DNA from: Megaustenia siamemsis
Lineage: Eukaryota > Mollusca > Gastropoda > Stylommatophora > Ariophantidae
Direction: 5' to 3'
Assembly (NCBI GenBank): GCA_032433765.1
Contig: JAVIAB010000073.1
Location: forward strand, 57,322,565 to 57,386,564
Length of the DNA stretch: 64,000 nt
Program-made: the position numbers and the translations under genes
In this document: piece by piece, positions 49,101 through 61,100 of the stretch
Position numbering within the stretch: the first letter of the stretch is position 1
Layout: each line of letters starts with the position of its first letter
The notes under the pieces: generated by a model
What the model saw: the letters and a program-made list of their open reading frames with translations, nothing else
Told to the model about the DNA's origin: nothing
Database searches by the model: none

Positions 49101-52100
49101 TAATGTTGTTGTCGTGAATTCTATTATTGTGGCTATTCATGATTGTACAAAGAAATTACGACTGTGGTTTTCTGTTGCCTCCATCGGTTTGTTTACGGTT
49201 GGCTCTGCTAGCCTTTGACTAAAAAGTCTCACCCACTAGGTAGTGGGATTGTTTTACTTCGGGGTACCCTCGCTTAGTCTTCTACTCTCCCGAGCATACC
49301 TACAAGACAACAGGGCAGCCGCAGGTTGTACAGTTTACTGTATAAAGTAGCAGGTAAAATTACCCGACCTGACGCATAAGTGAAAACATAATGAAAGTTT
49401 GTTGTTCATAAATTAAAACTTGACACAGCTACACGACCAGCTCACTTTAGCTAATAGATCATATCATGTACCCACAGTCAACAAAATAATCAATTCAGCT
49501 ATATATGGATATCTAGCTTGCAGGTTTGGGAAAAGTAAAAATATTGATGGAGGGAACCAACAACCTTGTTTTCTTCTTTTTGAGTTTTCACCTGATGTCC
49601 CACTTCTCTTCATCATCAATTCATGTTATTGTTATGGATCAAGTTGCCCTTGAGCTGACACCCTTCAACCCAATGCCATGTAATGATATCTACAAGCGTT
49701 GAAGGTACAGGTACTGAAATGTTTTTTGTTTTGATCCTCAATCACTGGGTCAAATTCTGGATGAAATAACAGTAATTACCATGATGAATTATCAATCCAA
49801 AACATTGAGTTTTAATTGAATATTGAGTGGATCTTCTTTCCTTCCTCATCTGCATTTCAGCGTCGAGGGGAGATATACTTTGCGGTCTTTTGCTCTTCTG
49901 TTCGCCTCTGCTGCTGCTATGTTTCCTAGTGCTTCTAATATTTCATCGACCCATCTTTTTCATGGTTGACCCTTGGGTCTGGTGTTCTCACAACATTTGT
50001 TGAAGGCTCGTTGTGTTGTGTTTTGTTCTTTCTGCCTTGTCACGTGGCCAAACCATATTATCTGTTGTTTCCTTATATATTCTATGGCGGAGGCTATTCG
50101 TAGCTTTTTTCTCAGTTCTTCATTTCTGATCTTATCTCTCAGACTGTTTCCTGTCAATCGTCTAACACATTTCATCTCTGTAGAGGTTATTTTTCTTATT
50201 GTTCTTGCATCTAGGGTCCAGGTCTGGCATTGGTAGCACAACGTTGGGATGAAGATTGTATTGTATAGTGCTCGTTTCGCCTCCAGAGTTATTTCCTTGT
50301 TGGACAATAGTGGCGATAACTGTCCAATGATTTGACAAGCCTTATTGCATCTTGATTCTATCTCTGCTGTTTGAGAATTATCGTTTGTCATTAGACTTCC
50401 TAGGTATTTGAATTCCTCCACTTGTTTTACTGTCAACTGTCCACTTGTTGTCTGCCTTCTATAGTTATGTTGATGTTCTGTTTATTTTTGGCGACATTCA
50501 TGACTTTTGTTTTGTTGATGTTGATTTTCATGTTGTATTTTGTATCTGAGATGTTGAGTTTAAGTGTTCTTGTAGGTCTTCTATTGTTTCATGTATTAGT
50601 GCCTGATCGTCTGCAAATAAAAGCTCGTTGATCTCCTCTGTCTCTGATGGGTTGACTAGCTTGCATATATGAGTGAATAATGTATCAAATATGTGAAATG
50701 TATCTCACAGAATAAAACTTGATTTGGAGTTTGACTCATTAGCATAGTCGCTACATAACATTTACCAGTCTCTGAAAAAAATATAAAAAACCAAGCAGAC
50801 TTATAGTCTTGCAAACCATGCAGATAAAATGAAAAGGCAGGTTTGTAACCTTTTTATAAATAAAAAAAATCTAAGAGATATTATTCAAGTACGAAAGTTT
50901 AACAGTATTTCAATGCATCCTATAAAGTCTAGACAGGGTGATCTAACATTGTGACTGTGAAATGCTATACCTTTGTCCTTTCTAATAAAAGACTGCAAAA
51001 ACATACTGCTAGAATGCCTATAAAAATAATGCTGTTTCTTTCAGGAAGGAGGTAAGCAATATCAAACAAATTGAATCTAAACCTGAGTCTTACAACCGAG
51101 TTTATATATAAGGATCTTTAAAATTGATCATCAACATTAAATATGATTAAGAACAATTATCCAGATCAATCAAAGGTTATTGTAATCTATTATATTCTTG
51201 AATGGGAAATGGCAGGTACTTATTTTTTATTTGTTTGATGTTACTCCGGAGGCCAAGTAAATTATGTCTAGCAAATATAGCAAAATTAGAAAATTGCTAA
51301 TTAATTTGTTGTCATTACTACAATTACCAGGCTATCAAATTTGTGAAGGATATGGTTGAAGGAAAGGAAGTTGATGCATACACAACTGCTCGCTTGTCTG
51401 ATCACACTGGATTCTTTGCTGAGTTATACATTGATGGTATATGTCTAAATGAGAAAATGCTTGAGAACAACTTTGCCTTTAAGAAGCCAGGATTAGAACA
51501 GAGGGGACTGAAAGGTAGAGGTCAAATGCCAGAGGGAGATACCAATGGTAACAACAGGTGAGGGAGTTACATGATAATTATTTTATCTCTTAGTCTGTTG
51601 TATAGACTGTTTTTACCCCATAAGGAAATTGAAATGATACAGCCAGCAACACTTAGTGCACAGCATATAAAAGTTTTATGTGGACTGCAACGTAGAGTAA
51701 TTATAGGATTAAATATTTCATATTGATAATTAATGGGTGATATTCATTTAGTTAATTTAGATCTCGTCACCATCATCATGTGACAGGCTAAGGGCATTGA
51801 CTGTTAATTCTTTCCTTAGTAACTTTCTCTTGAGTATTTCATTACTTTGCACAACTTACTTTCCCAACCATTTATATTTTGTCTTCATTCTTTTATATCT
51901 CATTGTGGGGCTACTTCAAAAGCATGTTTTTAAGTTAAGTCCTTAACTTATAAGAGACGCAGCAGGTTGGTGAAAGATAAATGTTTTATGCTTAATTAAA
52001 GAAATCGCAGAAAAATGGAGATATATGCGGAATATAAAACAAAGAAGCTGTACTTATAGAAGAAATTTCAAAGAAGAAAATTAAAATACTAGGATTAGTG

Positions 52101-55100
52101 GACAACAGATAAAGAAAACACTCATGAACTACACAATAATATTCTCAGGAGTTGACAATGCAGACTGGAAGTTGCTGTCTTGGAAGTCACATTGATCGAG
52201 AAGGGGATGCAAGTAAAGAAATTAGAATCAGAACAGCTAAAGCAGCAATGTCTTTCAGAAACTTTGAAAATTTGTGGAAATCAAAACTAATCAGCACAAA
52301 CACAAAACTTAGGCTATTCAAATCAAATGTACTATCAACCCTTATGTATGCGCGTGAAAGCTGGAAAACAACAAGAGATATAGAAACAAAGTTGAACGCA
52401 TTCAAAAATAAATGTCTGAGGAAAATACTTGGTATAGCGTGGAACGAATTCAAAACAAACGAGGAAATTAGAGAAATCGCCAATCAACCACTAATATCTT
52501 CAGTAATAAAGAAAAGACGATGGTCATATGTTGGACATGTGACGAGAAGAGATAATAACCGAATAGCAAAGCAGGCCCTCATATGGGAAACAACAGGTAA
52601 GAGAAAAAGAGGAAGACCCAGAGAGACACTGAGAAGAACATTGATGAGAGAGGCAAGAGCAGCAGGATTCGGCTCCCTCAATGAGATAGAGCTGCTTGCA
52701 CAGAACAGAGACAAATGGCGAGATTTGATAAAAAATCTTTAAAAGAAAACTGCTAGAACAAAAATTCAGATATGAGAAGGTGTATCTTGGTCTACGCCCT
52801 ATGGGCTGGCAACGGCTCGAAAGGTTAATAGATAGATAGATTGTGGAAAAAAGACTACAGAACTGTAGTGGAACTACAGTTAGCGATTCTCAAATGGGGT
52901 TCTGAAAAAACTGAGTATGTACTGACACTCTATTCACCTTAAAACAGCTAGCAGAAATGACGACAGAACATAATCAAAATTTGTACATAGCTTTCATTGA
53001 CCAGGAAGAAGTGTTCAACTGTGTAAAGAGAACAACTGGGGGAGATACTAACAACATGCGGAGTAGGCCAACATCTAACCAACCTAATTAAAAATCTCTA
53101 TCAACAGCAGCTGCACAGCCAGAACAGCAGAAGGTTACACAGGTCACTTCAAAGTTAGATCAGGTGTGTGTACTATCCCCCTACTGTTTATTACATACAT
53201 GGATTAAATATGCAAGTTAGCCAACACATTAGAGACAGGAGATCAATGAGCTTCTATTTTCAGATGATCAGGCACTAATGCGTAGACAAATAAAAGACCT
53301 ACAAGAACACTTAAATAGACTCAACAGCACAAACGCAAAGTACAACATGAAAATCAACATCAACAAATCAGAATATCACAAAAAATAAATAGAACACCAA
53401 CATAACTATTGATGGCAGACAACTAAAACAAGTAGAGAAATTTAAATACCATGGAAGTCTAGTGACAAACGACAATTCACAAATAGCAGAAATAGACTCA
53501 AGATGCAACAAAGCTTGTCAAATTATTTGACAGCTATCACCACCATTGTCCAACAAGGAGATAACTCTAGAGGCAAAACGTGCACCCTACAATACAATCT
53601 TCATCCCAACATTATGTTACCAATGGACCTTAGATGCAAGAACAGTATAAAAAATAGCCTCTAACTGATATTGAATGTGTTAGCCTAATGACAGGAAACC
53701 GCATGAGATAAGATCAGAAATAAAGAACTGAGAAAAAAGCTAGGATAACCTCCAGTTATAGAATACATAAAGAAACAATATATAAAATGGTTTGGCCACG
53801 TGACAAGGCAGAAAGAACAAAACACAACACAACGAGCTTTCAACAAACGTTGTGAGAACACCAGACCCAAGGGTCGACCACGAAAAAGATGGGTCAATGG
53901 AATATTAGAAGCACTAGGAAACATAACAGCAGCAGAGGCGAACAGAAGAGCAAAAGCCCGCAAATTAAATCTCCCCTCGACGCTGAAAGGCAAATGAGGA
54001 AGGAAAGAAGAAGAAGAAGATAGAATACATAAAGAAACAATATATAAAATGGTTTGGCCACGTGACAAGGCAGAAAGATCAAAACACAACGAGCCTTCAA
54101 TAGCTGTTGCAAGAACACCAAAATCCAAGGGCCGACCATGATAAAGATGGATTGACAGAATATTTGAAACACTAGGAAACACAACAACAGCAGAGGTGAA
54201 CAAACAGCAGCAGAGGTGAACAGAAGAGCAAAAGACCATAAATTATGTCTCCCCTTGGTATCGAAAAACAAATTGGGAAGGAAAGAAGAATTATTGTATT
54301 GGTGCAGTTCCTTTTTTATATATTTATTACAGTAGTTTAATTTTCTAGTAGCCTATGGTATATGTGGCTGTCTTGACCACATTTTCACTCTACGACTTAT
54401 ATTGGAGGAACACATTGAAAAGCAAAAACCTTTTGTACTTAACTTCATCGACTTCAAAAAAGCATTTGATAGTATTCATAGAGATTCTTTGTGGAAAATT
54501 CTGAAGCAATATGGTTTACCATTAAAAAATCTTAAATATTATCAAAGACATGTATGATGGTTACACATGTGCAGTTCGAACAGAGGAAGGACTGAGCGAA
54601 TGTTTCCCAATAGAAACTGGGGTTAAACAAGGATGTATTTTATCGCCCTTGTTATTTGGAATTGTTATGGACTTCATAATGAAGAAATGCTGCACTGGTA
54701 ATAAAGGCATCGAATGGATACAAGGAGACCATTTGGAGGACCTCGACTTTGCTGATGACATAGTTCTCATCAGCAGTCAGATAAAAACGATGCAGGAAAA
54801 CACAAATGAACTATCATCAATAGCCAGCAAAATTGGGCTTGAGGTCAATCATGAAAAGACTAAAGTCATGAAAAGTTTAATTCCAACAAGTGACAAAATA
54901 TACATGGAAAACAAACCAGTAGAAGAGATCGATCACTTTATCTATCTTGGAAGTCACATTGATCGAGAAGGGGATACGAGCAAAGAAATTAGAATCAGAC
55001 TGGCTAAAGCAGCAATGTCTTTCAGAAGCCTTGAAAAGTTGTGGAAATCAAAACTCATTAGCACAAACACAAAACTTAGGCTATTCAAATCAAATGTACT

Positions 55101-58100
55101 ATCAACCCTTACGTATGCGTGTGAAAGCTGGAAAACAACAAGAGATATAGAAACAAAGTTGAACGCATTCGAAAATAAATGTCTAAGGAAAATACTTGGT
55201 ATAGAATGGAACGAATTCAAAACAAACGAGGAAATTAGAGAAATCGCCAATCAACCACTAATATCTTCAGTAATAAAGAAAAGACGATGGTCATACGTTG
55301 GACATGTGATGAGAAGAGATAATAATCGAATAGCAAAGCAAGCCCTCATATGGGAAACAACAGGTAAAAGAAAAAGAGGAAGACCCAGGGAGACACTGAG
55401 AAGAACATTGATGAGAGAGGCAAGAGCAGCAGGAATCGGCTCCCTCAATGAGATAGAACTGCTTGCACAGAACAGAGACAGATGGCGAGATTTGATAAAA
55501 TATCTTTAAAAGAAAACTGCTAGAACAAAAATTCATATAGGAGAAGGTGTATCTTGGTCTACGCCCTATGGGCCGGTTACGGCTCGAAAGGTCAATAGAT
55601 AGATAGATGGTATATGAATATTTATTTTAAAAAAAGAAAAAGTCACCTATAAATAAGTACCATATTCAGGGAAGAAAAGAGGGATAAAAATAGCAAAATC
55701 TTATATTTTCTCAACATTCCTGCATGATGCAGAAACATGGACATTAGGCAAGAAAACTGAAAATTGAAGCCTTTGAAATATGGATTTATTTTCTTTTGTG
55801 TTTAATAACACAAGTCAAACCAAATTCAAAACCTAATTTCCTAACTTAACGAATTCTATTAGTTTTCATAAAGTGAATGCATTGAACCACAAAGTGTTAA
55901 ATATAGTGTGACATAATCTGCAATATGTAAGTGAATGGTGAAGATAAAGCTTCTTAATTTTCTAATATTATCACATATTCTATTCTATTCATAGAATCAG
56001 TTTCATTGAAGTCAGCGCATTCCCATATCCACAGAACCATCTGTGTAGACATTCAGGTCCTGAGGTGACGTCATTTTTTCTATAGATTCATTATTATGAC
56101 CTCAATAGTTCTGTAGGCCCAGTTGTGGCACTCCCTGCCGAGCTGAATGATTACTTTGGTTAGCCATTTTTTTTTCACATACCACTGTAATTTAACTTAG
56201 TTTTCAGCTGACAGATGTTTCTAATGGATTTTTGTAATATGATTAATTAATTTTACAGCTTTAAAGGTCTAATGAGTCTGCGAGATGGACCAAGAAAGTT
56301 TGAAACTGAAAAGGATGAAATTAACAATCTTCGGTGGAAACTAAAGGTACGGTACAACTTTATGTTCAAAGTTATTGTTTTGAAGAAAATGGAAAAATAA
56401 AAATTAAAAAAACCTGAATCATTATGGGGGTCTGGTGGTCTAGTAGTAAGACGGCCACTGGACAAGGTGGTCCCGTGTTTTTTCAATTTTTCAAGAAATG
56501 AATATGTGGTTTATTTGTATCCTCACTCTCTTGTAGACTCTCTTCTGAGTACTGAGATCCGATATCTAGCCCTCTCAGATAACAGAAAAACGTGCTATGT
56601 GCACATTCTGCATATGTTAAAGAATTCTTTGCAGTTGGAATTTGAAAAGAGTAGGCCAAAAATTGCTGCTACCCAGGCAAAATTGGAAGGAAAAGATGTA
56701 CTCAAAATGTCAACACTCTTCTTGATATATAAATAAATAAATGAAAGTATCTCTGAAGTGAGAGAGTATTTGCCTTAATGCCAGCATGAAAAATAGCAAA
56801 ATGTGATATTGATGCAAAAGTCAGTCCCTCAGGGCATCACTGGAGATATATAAAGCTGGCAAACACAATCTAAGCATATCATAAATTGCAACTTAGTTAA
56901 AGTGCACCAGGCTGGCAGTTTTGTCTCGTAGTCAAGCACATTACAGTAGAGGTCAAAACTGCACATGAATAAATGCTTTAATTCAAACTTTCTGCTAAGA
57001 TGACTAAATGAAGTGATAAACCCATATTCCAGAATTTAGATAGAAAAAAAGTGTGTTAATTGTATTATTCATAATATATAAAACTATTCACTGTTGTAAA
57101 AGTATAAATTATTTTTCCTGTGTAAAGGTATGTATACTTGCACAGGTAACATAATTTATTAGAAGTATGCAGATTACTGTTTAAACTGAAGAGTGTGACT
57201 ATGGTGCTTATAAATGTATATTGGACATGTGTTGCAAATATACTTTTTGAGACATGAGCAAAATACTTTTGACAGTCAACAGAGTTACAATGAACTCCAT
57301 TTTTAAAGGTGTGTGCAAGTGCTATGCATTATTAATTTTTTAATACACTAGCATAATTTTTGCTAGATTATGCAGATTTTGCAGAGTATGCAGATTATCA
57401 GTAAATCCCTGAAGTCAGTTTTTGGAGGCTGTGTGAGCTTCATAGTTATGTCAGAAAAAAGTAATCGCAGCTGGGAATTGAAGATCCAAAACACTTTTCT
57501 AGCAGATGTTCAGCACCGTAACCAATTTCTCACTTTTTTTTTCTCATGTATAAAGTAGTACCTAAACTAAAGTGTTTCAAAGGATAGTTTTGAAACTTGA
57601 TGATCATGTCAACCAAAAGCATAATAATAATCATCAATAACTTTTCCCCCCAGAATTTGCAGTCTGAGTATGCTAGCCTCTCTAACAAGGCACAGGAAAA
57701 TGATTTATCTGTCCAGGTAAATCATGTATTTTCTGCACTTTGATATACTTTCTATATTTGTGTGTGTGTGTGTCACCTCTTGGGTAGTCTTATCCCAACT
57801 TTGATATATACTTTATGTACATTTAGAAGAAGTAACTTTAATAAAAAAAGAAATGAGTTCATTTAAATAACTTTCTTGTTTAATATCCTTTGTTTATGAG
57901 CTTATGCAGAGTTAGATAAGATTTAAATGTGAAAAATTGTTTAAATGCTTTCACTGTTTTATGCTTTGTATATTTATGATCATTATAGATAAAGAATCTT
58001 CAAGTGTTGTCAAGTATGGTTAGAAAGCTACGGTAAGTTTTAGGTAATAATTACAATATTCTTTTACCTCTTGTAGATCTTATTGTCATTAAAATATTTT

Positions 58101-61100
58101 TGAAACATTTTATAATTGTAAATATTAAGAATGGTTGTTTTGTCTCCCCATAACTTTTATAAATACAATTATTTTGATGGACAATTTAAAATATTCCTTT
58201 TATTTAAATTTTATATATATAAGGACACAACAACATGTATACCTATTGTCCCAGACAAAAGTAATGTTCTCAAACTTCATTAAATATCTCAGAAACCCCT
58301 GGACATATTACCATATTTTGCATGTGATCTTACTTTGTGTTTTTGACATTACAAATGTATAATTTAAAATAAAGTAGATACAGTTTACTTTAAGTGGCTG
58401 ATCCCTTTGATCTCTGTCAATGCAGCAATTATTACTACTATTGACCTCTCGAGCCGTAGCCGGCCCATAGGGCGTAGACCAAGATACTCCCTTTCTTATC
58501 TGAATATTTGTTCTAGCAGTTTTCTTTTAAAGATATTTTATCAAATCTCGCCATCTGTCTCTGTTCTGTGCAAGCAGTTCTATCTCATTGAGGGAGCCGA
58601 TTCCTGCTGCTCTTGCCTCTCTCATCAATGATCTTCTCAGTGTCTCTCTGGGTCTTCCTCTTTTCCTCTCACCTGTTGTTTCCCACATGAGGGCTTGCTT
58701 TGCTATTCGGTTATTATCTCTTCTCATCACATATCCAACATATGACCATCATCTTTTCTTTATTACTGAAGATATTAGTGGTTGATTGGCGATTTCTCTA
58801 ATTTCCTCATTTGTTTTGAATTTGTTCCACGCTATACCAAGTATTTTCCTTAGACATTTATTTTCAAATGCGTTCTATAGCAATTATTGCACCCCTAGAA
58901 ATAGAATTTACAATTTGGGCAGACTGTTACAAGTAGTACTGAATTAAATGTGTTAGTTTTGTCTTGTGGGCTACATGTTACCATGAAACAATTATCAATA
59001 CCAGAAGGATCAAGGGACTAAATAGTAAAAGCTGAAATGATTTTGAATGTTTCTTATGCTGGACAAATTATAATTGATTATATTCAGTACTGTCATATTT
59101 TCTGTAAGATTGAAATGATCCTGAAAAGAACCCTTTTTACAATTTGATGGCAACATCTTCTTCGTTTTCTATCTTTCAGTTCTTTCAGGAGCATATGTCT
59201 TCAACAAACACTTTTCAAACCATTCTGTTTCTTTCTATTTTTTTCAAGATCATTCCATGTCTTCCCCATCATCTTCATCTCTTGCTCCACCTGTCTTCTC
59301 CAATAATATTTTGGTGGCTATTTTTATCTCATGACGATGTCAACATGCTGGCAACCAAATTGATTTTGCATCAGACTTCTTCAAAGTAAGGATTCTCATT
59401 CAGAATCAGATGAGTCTTGACAGGTTGATTACTCCTTATGGCTGGACAATCTATAAGCCCTCTTTCTTCTTCCTCACCCAGTAATATTTGTCTTTGAGAA
59501 GGCGTGATTTGTCTTTAACATCGCATAATTTGAAAGTTTTTATTTCAGCTGCTACTTGTCCTTTAACATTTGCCCAAACTAGTTCTATTGGATTTAAGTG
59601 TGAATAATTAGGTAGGTAGTCTCAAACATCTATAACCATGGTCTTGTATTAACTTGTCTATATGAAATATCTTTGTTTGTTGTGTCTGCTTTACATTGTA
59701 AAGGAAATCAGGTTTCAGGTACATTTCACCACATGGAATGTGTTCCTACGTGAGCCATATTTTTACTTCATCTTTTGTACACGATGATGTCGGAACTTTA
59801 TCATCTAGTGCAACTATGTTGTGGTCCATTAGTATACAAGAGGGCCGATCTAATGTTGGAAAAACAATTTTCTCAATGCACCCTCTAAATATGTGGTTGT
59901 TCTTCTTGGAGTGATAGTTCCGATTGTTTGTCGACTTTAAAACAAAGATGAGTTCAACATTCTAGCACAGCCAATTATGTCTGCTACCTGCATGATCAAC
60001 TATCAAGTGCTGCCCTTTGCTGCTAGGTACCGATCTTTTAATACTTCCATCTCATAACTGCCATTACATTTCACTTGTGTGGAAAGCATTGCTCGATGGT
60101 TCATCTAAATATACAATACAACAATATAATATATATAACTGAAAATGTGAAGTAAAATTTGTGAATTGATCCATGAGAACCACTACTATATAATTCATCA
60201 GCTTGCTCACAAGGATGGAATCAGTTATGAGTCTGTTAGGAGATCCTAACAGAAATCCTGAACATGCATTCCATTGCTGCGAAGTTTGTCCTCAGGCGTA
60301 AGATAATCAGAAACAGAAGTGTGTTGATGTGTGCCTTGAGTTGAGCCTGAGTTAGCTGATGATGAAACTTTTATCTCTAGGATCATCATGGGCCTATGAA
60401 AGTTGGATTTAGAACTACAATCCAAAGTTAAAACAACAATCATCACAGTGGAAGAGTCCACATTCACCAAAACCAAAGACTGCGTAAGTCTGTAGTGCAC
60501 AACAATACAGGTTGATAGTTTTTTCTTTGTGTCAAGGCATCATTCACCTAGAATTTGTTCCTTCTATATAGTGAATTTTTAATTCTGTTGCTTTTTTCTG
60601 GGGCACTGAGAGAAGACGAGTGACAAAAAAGACAGAAACTATGGAGCAAACTGTATTGAGTGTTGCATCATGGCAACTCGTTAACTCAATCAAAAAATTT
60701 TGCAATTTTTTAATAATAAAATGAAATGCAGGTGATCCAATGTCCTCAGCAATCACCTGATCTAGCCATCACATTTCATTGTTCCGTAAACTGAATTTAA
60801 AGCTAAAGGGTTGCTGCTTCAACAACATAGATCATATATGGATTGCAAGTGACTTTGGACAGTTTGGTGAAAGATAGCATACACCACACCTTTAAAACAT
60901 AGAAGATCAATAGGATCATTATGTTCCCTAGGTGACTATTTTGAAGGTGATGGTGACCTTATCTAAATAAGGTAAGTCTGTAATTTGTTAAAATGGGAAC
61001 TTTCCAATAGCCTCGCATACACCAGCCTAGTCCAATCTGTGATTTTTTTAAACTTTCATTTCAGCAACCAATTTCCTATAGATAAGGATACACCTTTGGA

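Noticed and set aside
60246..60500. 84-codon minus-strand ORF
   Set aside because: Antisense of the mariner remnant, which explains the sequence better.
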